Origin: DASUFP01 sp036274495 | Lineage (GTDB): Bacteria; Bacteroidota; Bacteroidia; AKYH767-A; OLB10 | Direction: 5' to 3' | Assembly (NCBI GenBank): GCA_036274495.1 | Contig: DASUFP010000099.1 | Coordinates: 1 to 32,335, forward strand | DNA length: 32,335 nt | Shown here: positions 1 to 8,191 of the stretch, one piece after another | How positions within the stretch are numbered: position 1 is the first letter of the stretch | Layout of the letters: every line of letters starts with the position of its first letter | Program-made: the position numbers and the translations under genes | The notes under the pieces: model-generated | Seen by the model: the letters and a program-made list of their open reading frames with translations, nothing else | Told to the model about the DNA's origin: nothing | The model's database searches: none

Positions 1-1212
1 CTGATGCGTCGCGACCTGGTTGAAAAGGAATCTATTCAGGATATGTTACGCCGCGAAAAAGGAATTCAATACGCTCAGCTTACACAGGAGGAACTTGAAC
101 GAAATAAAGAACTCACGGAATCAGAGCTGGAACGTCTTGAAAAAGAAAGAATAATTGAAGATTTGAATATTGCAAAACACGTATCCGATCAGGCAAATTT
201 AGAACGCGAAGAAAAAATCAGGTTATTAACGCAGGAAAAATCACTTCAGGATTTAGCTCTATCAAAAAAAGAATTACTTATCAGCCGTCAGGCTACAACA
301 CGTAATTCGCTCATCATTGGTTCTGTTGCGTTGATAATAGTATCCCTTCTGTTTTACAACAGGTACAGGAATCAGAAAAAATCTCATTTGGCACTTGACA
401 AGGCGTACACTGAGCTTTCTGAAACGCATCAAAAACTGATTAACACCCAGGAACAACTTGTCCATGCTCAAAAAATGGCGTCACTCGGCGAACTAACCGC
501 CGGTATCGCCCATGAAATTCAGAACCCGTTAAATTTTGTAAATAATTTTTCTGACATATCACTCGAGCTCATCAGCGACTTAAAAGAATCCGGACCAAAT
601 CAGGAGGCAGTATTAAAGGATCTGGCAACAAATCTTGAAAAAATTAACACTCACGGAAAACGTGCCGATAAAATTGTAAAGGGAATGTTACTCCACTCCC
701 GTTCAGGCTCTACCGAAAAGCAACCTGTAAACCTGAATGCTACCATTGACGAACTGCTTGAACTCTCCTATCATGGTTCACGAAAACGCGAAAATCCATT
801 GGAAGTATCCATAATTCGCGCATTCGATTCCTCATTACCGGATGTTAATGTTGTAATAAATTCAATAAGCAGGGTTTTGGTGAACCTGTTCAACAATTCA
901 CTTTATGCTATAGAATCCAAGGCAAAAAATGGAGCCTTAAATTATTCACCCGTCTTAAAAGTTTCAACTCAATTCGTAAACAATACAGCAATAGTTACTA
1001 TCCGGGATAACGGCACAGGCATACCAAAAACAATCCTTAGCAAAATATTTGACCCTTTTTTTACAACTAAACCGGCCGGACAGGGAACCGGGCTGGGACT
1101 TTCTCTCAGCTATGACATAATAGTAAATGGTCATAACGGATCTGTTTCGGTTAACTCTGAGGAAAATGTATTCACTGAATTTGTAATTTCACTTCCTGTT
1201 AACATATCATAA
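1..1212 (+). CDS. Membrane sensor histidine kinase, 5' end cut by the window edge
   Basis: This is the C-terminal part of a sensor kinase that autophosphorylates on histidine and passes the phosphate to a receiver. Counting from the ATG at 4, residues 1-95 are charged and coiled-coil-like, 101-118 are a single membrane helix, and about 125-155 is a second helical linker. A HisKA-type helix follows with the phospho-accepting His170 in GIAHEIQNPLNF. The ATPase domain shows the N box (NLFNNSLYA, 294-302), DNGTGIP (335-341) and GTGLGLS (361-367). The frame is open at base 1 with no stop upstream, so the sensor part, often TPR repeats in Bacteroidota kinases of this type, probably lies outside the window. 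No receiver is fused at the C terminus. An Hpt gene follows 9 bases later and a receiver gene after that, suggesting one phosphorelay. The input signal is unknown. Confidence 0.93.
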   Translation: MMRRDLVEKESIQDMLRREKGIQYAQLTQEELERNKELTESELERLEKERIIEDLNIAKHVSDQANLEREEKIRLLTQEKSLQDLALSKKELLISRQATTRNSLIIGSVALIIVSLLFYNRYRNQKKSHLALDKAYTELSETHQKLINTQEQLVHAQKMASLGELTAGIAHEIQNPLNFVNNFSDISLELISDLKESGPNQEAVLKDLATNLEKINTHGKRADKIVKGMLLHSRSGSTEKQPVNLNATIDELLELSYHGSRKRENPLEVSIIRAFDSSLPDVNVVINSISRVLVNLFNNSLYAIESKAKNGALNYSPVLKVSTQFVNNTAIVTIRDNGTGIPKTILSKIFDPFFTTKPAGQGTGLGLSLSYDIIVNGHNGSVSVNSEENVFTEFVISLPVNIS

Positions 1213-1221
1213 ACTGCACTA

Positions 1222-1569
1222 ATGGAAACATTTGCCGACTTAACATTTCTCAAAACGTTTACAGCGGGCGATTCGGAAAAAATTAAGAAATATGTTAACC
1301 TGTTTCTTAACGGAACCGAACCTGCCTTAGCTGCAATTAAACTAAGTCTGGAGACTTCCGATTGGAAGGCTCTCAGAACAGCAGCTCACAGCCTGAAATC
1401 ACAAACAAAATACATGGGAATTGCCCGTGCTGAGGAATTGGCAATATTTATTGAACACAATGCCGCACAGGTATCCAACCTTGACCAGCTACCGGAAGCA
1501 GTACAAAATCTGGAAAACGTAATATCCCGGGCCAGCGAGGAACTCAGGTCACATATTGCAGGACTTTGA
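1222..1569 (+). CDS. Free-standing Hpt (histidine phosphotransfer) domain protein
   Basis: A 115-residue, all-helical protein consisting of a single Hpt domain. The phospho-accepting histidine is His56 in AAHSLKSQTKYMG (54-66), which matches the Hpt pattern of HxLKS followed by a small/hydrophobic turn. There is no signal peptide or membrane helix, so it should act in the cytoplasm, carrying phosphate between receiver domains. It begins 9 bases after the kinase and ends 55 bases before the receiver gene, so all three are probably one transcript. It may shuttle phosphate to or from the membrane-bound receiver downstream or a receiver encoded elsewhere; the sequence does not decide the direction. 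Confidence 0.85.
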   Translation: METFADLTFLKTFTAGDSEKIKKYVNLFLNGTEPALAAIKLSLETSDWKALRTAAHSLKSQTKYMGIARAEELAIFIEHNAAQVSNLDQLPEAVQNLENVISRASEELRSHIAGL

Positions 1570-1624
1570 AAATCCAAACTATTCATATAATTTCGCTATA
1601 GATTCACCTTTTGAACATAACACC

Positions 1625-2146
1625 ATGGCTCAGTTGAACAAACACATTTTTATTGTAGACGATGACCCTATTCAGGCAGAAATGATCAGTGATCATTTAT
1701 CGAAAATGTCCGGCTATAAAATCAGGGTTTTTAATTCAGGTGAAGAGTGCTTGAAACACATGAATGAGTTACCCGGAATCGTATTTCTTGATTTTTACCT
1801 GGATGGTGTTAATAAGGATGCCATGAACGGCCTGGATGTGCTGCAGGAAATAAAAAAGATATCCCCTGATACAGATGTAGTCATGCTGTCAGGACAGGAT
1901 AAAATTGATGTAGCCGTTAATACCATGAAATATGGCGCATTTGATTATATCGTTAAAGGAGAAAGTGCATTTTACAGAGCCGAAAAAGCTGTTTTCAACA
2001 TATACCGGTTTAAGAAACTGGAAGGGAACGCGTCAAAATACCGTAACATGACTTTTTTATTAGCCATTGGTGTCGCGTTACTTATTATGCTGGTAATGTA
2101 TCTGCAATTGACCGGAAAAATAACCGACATGCCGGGCTGGAGCTAA
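1625..2146 (+). CDS. Response regulator receiver domain with C-terminal membrane anchor
   Basis: A 173-residue protein made of one CheY-like receiver and one membrane helix. The acidic pocket is Asp12-Asp13-Asp14, the phospho-acceptor is Asp56 (VFLDFYLDG), and the conserved switch Ser and Lys are Ser89 and Lys111. Residues 142-162 are strongly hydrophobic, followed by a short polar tail. There is no DNA-binding or enzymatic output domain. I chose ATG 1625 because homology begins at once after it; an in-frame ATG at 1556 would add 23 non-conserved residues and overlap the Hpt gene. The membrane tail suggests the receiver is held next to the sensor kinase and acts as a phosphate acceptor or sink rather than a transcription factor; that role is inference. 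Its stop overlaps the convergent riboflavin synthase stop by 4 bases. Confidence 0.88.
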   Translation: MAQLNKHIFIVDDDPIQAEMISDHLSKMSGYKIRVFNSGEECLKHMNELPGIVFLDFYLDGVNKDAMNGLDVLQEIKKISPDTDVVMLSGQDKIDVAVNTMKYGAFDYIVKGESAFYRAEKAVFNIYRFKKLEGNASKYRNMTFLLAIGVALLIMLVMYLQLTGKITDMPGWS

Positions 2147-2742
2147 CGCTCCCCGTCAATTTTTCCAAAAGCTTTCAGCACATACTTGCCGAGTATATCA
2201 AATTCAATATTAACAGAAGAGCCCTTTTTAAGTGTTCCAAAATTGGTATGCTCAAACGTATAAGGAATAACGGCCACCGAAAAGTGTTCCTTTTCAACAT
2301 CAACCACTGTTAAACTGACTCCATTAACACAAACTGATCCCTTTTCCACCAGCAGCATGTTGTATTTCTCAGGGAAACTGAATCTGAAAATCCAGCTGCC
2401 ACCCGCATCGGTAATTGACTCACAAATTCCGGTAACATCAACATGGCCCTGAACAATATGACCATCGAGCCGGCCATTCATGATCAGGCAACGTTCAAGA
2501 TTAACATGATCCCCCGCTTTTAATCCACCCAAATTTGAACGGGTCAGTGTTTCAGCAATTGCAGTAACATAATAAACATCATTCTTAATAGCTGTTACGG
2601 TTAAACACACCCCATTGTGCGCTATACTCTGATCAACACGAAGTTCAGCAGTAAAAGGAGCACTTATCGCAAACTCCATTCCGGTCGCTGAAGGAGCGGC
2701 GGAAATTACAGTACCTAATTCTTCAATAATCCCTGTAAACAT
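2143..2742 (-). CDS. ribE: Riboflavin synthase, alpha chain
   Basis: Catalyses dismutation of two 6,7-dimethyl-8-ribityllumazine molecules to riboflavin, the last step of vitamin B2 synthesis, as a cytoplasmic homotrimer. The 199-residue length is normal. It begins with the family hallmark MFTGIIEELG and has two internally homologous lumazine-binding domains (about 1-97 and 98-190). The repeat is visible as HNGVCLTV (42-49) and VNGVSLTV (139-146), and GHIVQGHVDVTG (94-105) opens the second half. The start lies only 4 bases after the stop of the large surface protein gene upstream, so it is likely read from that transcript or from a promoter inside that gene. No FMN riboswitch is possible in the 4-base gap. 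The 3' end overlaps the receiver gene stop. Confidence 0.96.
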   Translation of the reverse strand: MFTGIIEELGTVISAAPSATGMEFAISAPFTAELRVDQSIAHNGVCLTVTAIKNDVYYVTAIAETLTRSNLGGLKAGDHVNLERCLIMNGRLDGHIVQGHVDVTGICESITDAGGSWIFRFSFPEKYNMLLVEKGSVCVNGVSLTVVDVEKEHFSVAVIPYTFEHTNFGTLKKGSSVNIEFDILGKYVLKAFGKIDGER

Positions 2743-2746
2743 ACAT

Positions 2747-5350
2747 TTACTTGCGTAAAAGCTGAATTGTTCCGGGCTTTAGTACCCGTTGTCTGATTCC
2801 ATCCAGGTAAATTTCGTTTACCTTACAAATGTAAAAGTAAACTCCCTCCGGCAAATCCTGTCCGGTATTATTTGATTTGCCATTCCAGCCTATGTCAGGA
2901 TCCGTTGTTTCAAAAACCACCTGCCCCCAACGATTAAATATTTTTAATTCTATATCTCTGACATTTCTGTAAGGAAACGGCACAAAGAAATCATTAATGT
3001 TATTCCCATCGGGAGTAAACACAACAGGCAATTCATAAAACGGACAATTGTCGACGCATATGGAGTTATTGGGAGCTCCGATGTTACCATTTGAATCAAC
3101 AGCAGCTACATAATAACATCCTGCAACGGACGAAGGGGCTGTATAGGTGTATGATGTTGCTGCACCATCCGGAACAGTTGCCAGTATTGTGTATGGCTCG
3201 CCCGGAGCGCTGGCATAGTAAATATAATATTCCATTACATCATCTGCACATTCCACAGGCGGAACCTGCCATCCTAATGTTATAACCCCTGCGGCACAAT
3301 CGAAATCAAGCGTATCTGTTGCTATCGGGCAGGGAGGAACATTATCATAAGGACGATCACAAGCTTCCTGTGAATTGTTAAGTATCGGATCAACATATCC
3401 GCTCGTAAGATATAACCCTTTCGTCATAACATAATAACAATACAACTCGCCATTGTTCAACAGCGAATCAGTGTATATATTTGTTGTGCTGAAACCAATT
3501 GAATTATACGACGACCCATCAAATCTGTAAATGACTGTTGTGTCATTTTTCCACGGGACGGAATATTGCCAGTTAAGAATCAATTTTTCATCCGAAGGAA
3601 CAATTGAAAGAAATACTGAAGAGGCCTCCTGCGAAGGTCCGACAAGCTGCAACGTCCCTGATGGTGAAGCATACAAATCAATTCTGTAATTGAATGATTC
3701 ATCTAAAGTGTTAATTCCTGAATCATTAAATAGGGTGTCATTAATTGAAGTGTTCGATCCTACCTGGACAAAGCTGGAAGGCGAAGAAGATGATGACCGG
3801 AAAATTCTGTATTCGTATGGAGCAGGCCATTGCGCCGTATCCAAATCTGATGGTTTACTCCAGGCAACATACATGGTTCCGTTAACCGCATCAGTAGTTG
3901 TTACACTTACATTTGTTAGTACGGGCAAATCTTTTTTCAACGTAGCACACACCTCATCTGATGAAATACTTTCGGCGCCGTCAGCAAAATAGGCAATTAC
4001 CCGGTAGCAATATTCCGTTGCGGGTTCAAGTCCCGAACCACCATTGTTATCGATATAAGAAGTATTTGATAACCCGTTTACAGAGGCGATAAACGAATAC
4101 CCGGTGTATGATGGCACTCCTGTTTCACAGGGCCCGGGAACAAAAGGGAAACCTCCTTTTCTTCTGTAAATTTTGTACCCTATGGCCTGCGGACATGGAC
4201 TTACATCCCATGACAGCTGAATTGTATTCCCGGAGGGAACAGCAACCGGGTTTTGAGGCGCTGGCGCTATGACTTTGATACGCACTGTCTGCAAAGAAAC
4301 AAGCTGCACATTGGGATCGTTGTCCTTTGCCTTAAAAACCATCTGATAGGGGGTTTTCTGCACATGTTCACAATCGGTCTGCCACTGAAAAGTTTGTGTT
4401 ACAGTAGGTGTTCCGCTGACAGGTTGATTAAATTGAGCCGGAGAGACGGTCTGCTGTAAAGGGCCTCCGGTTGCAGTGAGTGTAACCGTGTTGGTGCTGT
4501 TGGGATCAGTAGCGGATACCGGAAATGAGATAAACGTACCTGCAATTACACATGTATCCTGAACAGAAGAAAATTGTGGAGGCTGATTGTTGTTCGGATT
4601 ATTACACAAAATATTGATCTGCATATCACGTTCAACGTATCCAATATTAAACCCATTACGCCATTCTCTGATCAGGAATGCGACATTAAATTCACCACAC
4701 GAAACAGGGCTGTCCCAAATTAAATCACCGGTGACCGCATTCAGGGAAAAGGAGTTGCTGGCACTGGGGTAAGTGTATCCCGGTATATCAATACCTCCCG
4801 CGCTCTTACAGTATATCAATTCATACGACAAACTATCGCCATCAGGATCATATGCATTGGGATTGTGAACAAACACCTGCCCGACTACACCCTCATCTAT
4901 AGGTGGCTGCAAGAGAACCGGAGAATTGTTAAAGCCGAGAGACGGAAAAATAATCAGCATGGTCTCCACATAAAACGGAACATTAATGCTATTCGGAATA
5001 TTTATTACACCACCGTTTCTATTGGGATCTTCAAAATAAATTTTATATACTGAAGGGCCCGGATACGTATGGTACCCATAATAAATATTTTTACGGATGT
5101 CGCTTCCGGCTCCCCCGAAATTATCCTGAAAAAATACTCTGGGAATAGTATCGCGCGTGCCATCACCCCACCAAATCTCCAACTCAGGACGATCGGCAGG
5201 TGATGATGTTTTGGTATAAGTTGTAATAGTAACTTTATAATAATACTGGCTGATTTGCTCATAGGTAATTTCTCCTGCCCTGTTGTGCGTTGCATGCGCA
5301 AGCTCAACAAAACAACAAAGAATAAAAAGGAGCAACGACAGTTTTTTCAT
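2747..5350 (-). CDS. Large secreted surface protein with T9SS type-B (gliding motility-associated) C-terminal domain
   Basis: An 867-residue exported protein. Residues 1-20 form a signal peptide ending in AHA. The body is a series of beta-rich modules: an N-terminal region starting THNRAGEITY, cadherin/PKD-like stretches with DPDGDSLSYEL (168-178) and ATDPNSTNTVT (280-290), then several fibronectin type III-like modules from about 365 on. The last 97 residues (771-867) are the type-B sorting domain, with FTPDGNNIND, KIFNRWGQVVFE, W-N-G-K and LPEGVYFY, the signature of gliding motility-associated C-terminal domains exported by the type IX secretion system. The product should therefore be displayed on or released from the cell surface, perhaps as an adhesin; the ligand is unknown. 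The ribE gene follows after 4 bases. The sorting domain is certain, the function is not. Confidence 0.92.
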   Translation of the reverse strand: MKKLSLLLFILCCFVELAHATHNRAGEITYEQISQYYYKVTITTYTKTSSPADRPELEIWWGDGTRDTIPRVFFQDNFGGAGSDIRKNIYYGYHTYPGPSVYKIYFEDPNRNGGVINIPNSINVPFYVETMLIIFPSLGFNNSPVLLQPPIDEGVVGQVFVHNPNAYDPDGDSLSYELIYCKSAGGIDIPGYTYPSASNSFSLNAVTGDLIWDSPVSCGEFNVAFLIREWRNGFNIGYVERDMQINILCNNPNNNQPPQFSSVQDTCVIAGTFISFPVSATDPNSTNTVTLTATGGPLQQTVSPAQFNQPVSGTPTVTQTFQWQTDCEHVQKTPYQMVFKAKDNDPNVQLVSLQTVRIKVIAPAPQNPVAVPSGNTIQLSWDVSPCPQAIGYKIYRRKGGFPFVPGPCETGVPSYTGYSFIASVNGLSNTSYIDNNGGSGLEPATEYCYRVIAYFADGAESISSDEVCATLKKDLPVLTNVSVTTTDAVNGTMYVAWSKPSDLDTAQWPAPYEYRIFRSSSSSPSSFVQVGSNTSINDTLFNDSGINTLDESFNYRIDLYASPSGTLQLVGPSQEASSVFLSIVPSDEKLILNWQYSVPWKNDTTVIYRFDGSSYNSIGFSTTNIYTDSLLNNGELYCYYVMTKGLYLTSGYVDPILNNSQEACDRPYDNVPPCPIATDTLDFDCAAGVITLGWQVPPVECADDVMEYYIYYASAPGEPYTILATVPDGAATSYTYTAPSSVAGCYYVAAVDSNGNIGAPNNSICVDNCPFYELPVVFTPDGNNINDFFVPFPYRNVRDIELKIFNRWGQVVFETTDPDIGWNGKSNNTGQDLPEGVYFYICKVNEIYLDGIRQRVLKPGTIQLLRK

Positions 5351-5376
5351 ATACCCTTAATGTGGCTGTTCAAACT

Positions 5377-5421
5377 TTCCGGGTCCGGAATTTTCTTTTC
5401 TGTTTTTCAAACCGTTTGAAA
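5377..5421. promoter_or_regulatory. Two short palindromes in the leader of the surface protein gene
   Basis: Upstream of the minus-strand surface protein gene are two inverted repeats: TTCCGG-GT-CCGGAA at 5377-5390 and TTTCAAAC-C-GTTTGAAA at 5405-5421, the second with perfect 8-base arms. They lie 27-71 bases before the start codon, where an operator or leader hairpin would act. I see no good TTG/TAnnTTTG promoter pair here, so the role is open. Confidence 0.3.
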
Positions 5422-5448
5422 TCACTAAAAATAGTTTTACCGGTTAAA

Positions 5449-6621
5449 TCAATAATCAATTACCTGCTCTTCCATCATTTCGGGAATCTCCCTGAATCCG
5501 TATTGCTGATTTCTCAGCTGGGGCACAAATCCGGCTTCGCGTATAGCCTCCTGAATACTCCTGGTGGTAAACCTGTGTGGTGCCCCGGCCGCACTGACGA
5601 CATTTTCTTCAATCATAATCGATCCAAAATCGTTTGCTCCTGCCTGTAAACAAACCTGCGCAACACTTTTGCCGACTGTAAGCCACGATGCCTGAATATT
5701 CGTTATGTTAGGCAACATGATCCGGCTGAGTGCGATCATTCGGATATATTCATCGGCCATTACCCTGTTTCGCACTCCTTTTACACGTTGAAGCAAAGTA
5801 CCCTCATCCTGAAATGGCCAGGGGATAAAAGCAATAAATCCTTTGGCTTTATCCGGCTTCTCTGACTGAACCTCTCTAAGCCAAACAAAATGTTCAAAAC
5901 GTTCTTCAAGTGTTTCAATATGGCCGAACATCATTGTGGCAGAAGTAGTAATGTTGAGCTGGTGCGCAGCCCGCATAACATCCAGCCATTCTTTTCCCGA
6001 ACATTTTCCTTTTGAAATCATTCTCCGAACACGGTCGTGCAGAATTTCAGCTCCGGCACCCGGCAAAGAATCCAGTCCGGCGGCAACTAATGCTTTCAGC
6101 ACTTCGGTATGAGACAGTCCTTCCAGTTTCGAAATGTGAGCAACTTCCGGTGGACCAAGCGCATGTAACTTTAACTGCGGAAATTCAGCTTTCAACGAAC
6201 GGAATAAATCCGTATAATATTTTAAACCTAATTCGGGATGATGACCTCCCTGCAGTAACAATTGATCTCCTCCGTATCTGAAGGTTTCATTTATTTTTTG
6301 CCGGTATTGTTCCGCGGTGGTAATATAGGACTCACTGTGTCCGGGTATACGATAAAAATTACAAAACTTACAATTGGCTATGCAAACATTTGTGGTGTTC
6401 ACATTACGGTCGATTATCCAGGTGACCGTATTCCCTTTGACACGCTGCATCCGCATACGGTGAGCAACATGCATAAGCTCCGAAGTAGGTGTATTCTTGA
6501 AAAGGAACAACCCTTCTCCGGCGGTCAAAAATTCGCCTTGAAGTGCTTTTTCTAAGAGTATGGCTGAATGCATATCTGCAGGTTTCGGGAAGTTGTCGTT
6601 TTCCTTCGGATTAATCAACAT
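5449..6621 (-). CDS. mqnC: Cyclic dehypoxanthinyl futalosine synthase (radical SAM), menaquinone synthesis
   Basis: A radical SAM enzyme that cyclises dehypoxanthine futalosine in the futalosine route to menaquinone. The CxxxCxxC motif for the 4Fe-4S cluster is Cys80, Cys84 and Cys87 (NVCIANCKFCNFYR). GGDQLLLQGGHHPELGLKYY follows, and its QGGHHP-x-LGL-x-YY pattern fits MqnC better than the related MqnE or CofH. The 390-residue length is normal for the family. The cytoplasmic product is a quinone precursor for respiration. The gene stands alone: 98 bases separate it from the surface protein gene downstream and 99 bases from the divergent aminopeptidase gene. A -7-like TAAATTTG lies on the minus strand at 6703-6710 without a convincing -33 partner. 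I am sure of the superfamily and fairly sure of the MqnC assignment. Confidence 0.88.
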   Translation of the reverse strand: MLINPKENDNFPKPADMHSAILLEKALQGEFLTAGEGLFLFKNTPTSELMHVAHRMRMQRVKGNTVTWIIDRNVNTTNVCIANCKFCNFYRIPGHSESYITTAEQYRQKINETFRYGGDQLLLQGGHHPELGLKYYTDLFRSLKAEFPQLKLHALGPPEVAHISKLEGLSHTEVLKALVAAGLDSLPGAGAEILHDRVRRMISKGKCSGKEWLDVMRAAHQLNITTSATMMFGHIETLEERFEHFVWLREVQSEKPDKAKGFIAFIPWPFQDEGTLLQRVKGVRNRVMADEYIRMIALSRIMLPNITNIQASWLTVGKSVAQVCLQAGANDFGSIMIEENVVSAAGAPHRFTTRSIQEAIREAGFVPQLRNQQYGFREIPEMMEEQVIDY

Positions 6622-6720
6622 CCCATAAGGGCAAATGTTTACTGAAATCGCGTATTTTCAAGGGTTTTGATATTCCTGCATGTTTCACTAATTTCAGCCG
6701 CTCAAATTTAGAAATTAATA

Positions 6721-8163
6721 ATGAACACCACTATCCGTAAAGTCCGGTCGGCCTCCAAAGGCACAGCTCTTTCATACCTAACAAGCGACTCCGGCCGATT
6801 CGACAAATCGCTTTTCTCAGCCAATGAACTCGAAATCATTGCTTCTGAAATTAAGAAAAAATCAAAACTCATACAGGTTCGGAAACTCCCTGCACCCATC
6901 TTTTTACAAATTGTTGACGCTGACAACAGTGATTCAAATAAGGTTTTAGAAGCCTTTCGCAAGGCGGGTGAGCAACTTACGATTGCTGCAAACAGGGAAA
7001 AAATAGCAGAAGTATGTGTGCTGTCCAATGAATCTGGACAATATACCTGTGCTTTTGCAGAGGGAATGGCTCTCGCCAACTACCAATTTCTGAACTATAA
7101 ATCGACTCCCGAAAAAAATTCCCTTAAAACCATTTCTTTGGTCAATGAGGGGTGTTCCGATAAAGACATCAAAGAGTTAAATGCTGTTGTTGGTGCTGTT
7201 TATCATGCCCGGGACCTGGTGAATGAGCCGGCTATGTCACTGAATGCCACCGATCTGTCCAATGCTTTCAAAGCTCTGGGTAAAGAGGCAGGCTTTAAAG
7301 TAACCGTTCTTGATAAAGCTAAAATTAAATCGCTTAAAATGGGCGGACTCCTGGCTGTGAACATGGGAAGTATAGACCCGCCCACTTTTACAATTATGGA
7401 GTACAAGCCTGCCAGGGCAGTAAATAAGCACCCAATCGTTCTTGTCGGTAAAGGAGTAGTTTACGATACCGGAGGGTTGAGCCTCAAACCTACCGCAGGA
7501 TCAATGGATTACATGAAGTGCGATATGGCCGGTGGTGCGGCAGTTGGCTGCATAGTTTATGCTGCCGCGAAAGCAAAACTGCCGGTACATGTTATTGCCC
7601 TGGTTCCTGCAACCGACAACCGCCCGGGGGGTAATGCCTATACTCCGGGCGATGTAATTACCATGTTCAGCGGTGCCACGGTGGAGGTACTGAACACTGA
7701 TGCTGAGGGCCGTTTAATTCTTGCCGATGCCCTTCATTACGCGAAAAGATTCCGCCCGGAGCTGGTTATGGAATTTTCAACCCTCACCGGTGCAGCCGCT
7801 AATGCTATTGGTCATTACGGGATAGTGGCAATGGGGGATTGCAGTGATGCAACTAAAGACAAATTGACACAAAGCGGAAACCGCGTTTATGAGCGACTTG
7901 TTGAATTTCCTTTCTGGGATGAATACGATGAACTGCTGAAATCCGATATAGCCGATATGAAAAATATTGGAGGAGCTGTAGCCGGAGCAATAACTGCAGG
8001 CCGTTTTCTCAGGAAATTTACAGATTACCCTTATATTCACTTCGATATTGCAGGGCCCGCATTTACCAAATCCAATGATAGTTACCGTGGGAAAAATGGA
8101 ACCGGCGTGGGCGTAAGACTTGTTTTTGATTACCTCAAATCGCTTTCTTCAGGCAAAAAGTGA
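6721..8163 (+). CDS. pepA: Leucyl aminopeptidase, M17 family
   Basis: A cytoplasmic two-metal aminopeptidase that removes N-terminal residues from peptides during protein turnover. The C-terminal catalytic domain is complete: Lys244 and Asp249 in GKGVVYDTGG, Lys256, Asp268 in CDMAGG, and the family signature NTDAEGRL at 325-332, giving metal ligands Asp327 and Glu329. The Lys-to-Asp spacing of five matches E. coli PepA Lys270/Asp275. The N-terminal domain (about 1-150) is poorly conserved, as is usual. The 480-residue length is normal. The start at 6721 follows an A/T-rich leader with no Shine-Dalgarno sequence. The pdxA gene starts 28 bases after the stop, so the two are probably co-transcribed. 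Confidence 0.94.
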   Translation: MNTTIRKVRSASKGTALSYLTSDSGRFDKSLFSANELEIIASEIKKKSKLIQVRKLPAPIFLQIVDADNSDSNKVLEAFRKAGEQLTIAANREKIAEVCVLSNESGQYTCAFAEGMALANYQFLNYKSTPEKNSLKTISLVNEGCSDKDIKELNAVVGAVYHARDLVNEPAMSLNATDLSNAFKALGKEAGFKVTVLDKAKIKSLKMGGLLAVNMGSIDPPTFTIMEYKPARAVNKHPIVLVGKGVVYDTGGLSLKPTAGSMDYMKCDMAGGAAVGCIVYAAAKAKLPVHVIALVPATDNRPGGNAYTPGDVITMFSGATVEVLNTDAEGRLILADALHYAKRFRPELVMEFSTLTGAAANAIGHYGIVAMGDCSDATKDKLTQSGNRVYERLVEFPFWDEYDELLKSDIADMKNIGGAVAGAITAGRFLRKFTDYPYIHFDIAGPAFTKSNDSYRGKNGTGVGVRLVFDYLKSLSSGKK

Positions 8164-8191
8164 ATACATTTTATGGCACAACTATATACAA

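Noticed and set aside
1556..1624. Upstream in-frame start for the receiver gene
   Set aside because: It overlaps the Hpt gene and adds 23 residues with no receiver homology; the conserved fold begins right after ATG 1625.
3091..5053. Several plus-strand open frames opposite the surface protein gene
   Set aside because: They lie antisense to a long gene with a signal peptide and sorting domain, have no recognisable motif and no leader; they are shadows.
8120..8191. Upstream in-frame start for pdxA
   Set aside because: It lies inside pepA and adds 24 non-conserved residues; ATG 8192 sits just before the conserved N terminus.
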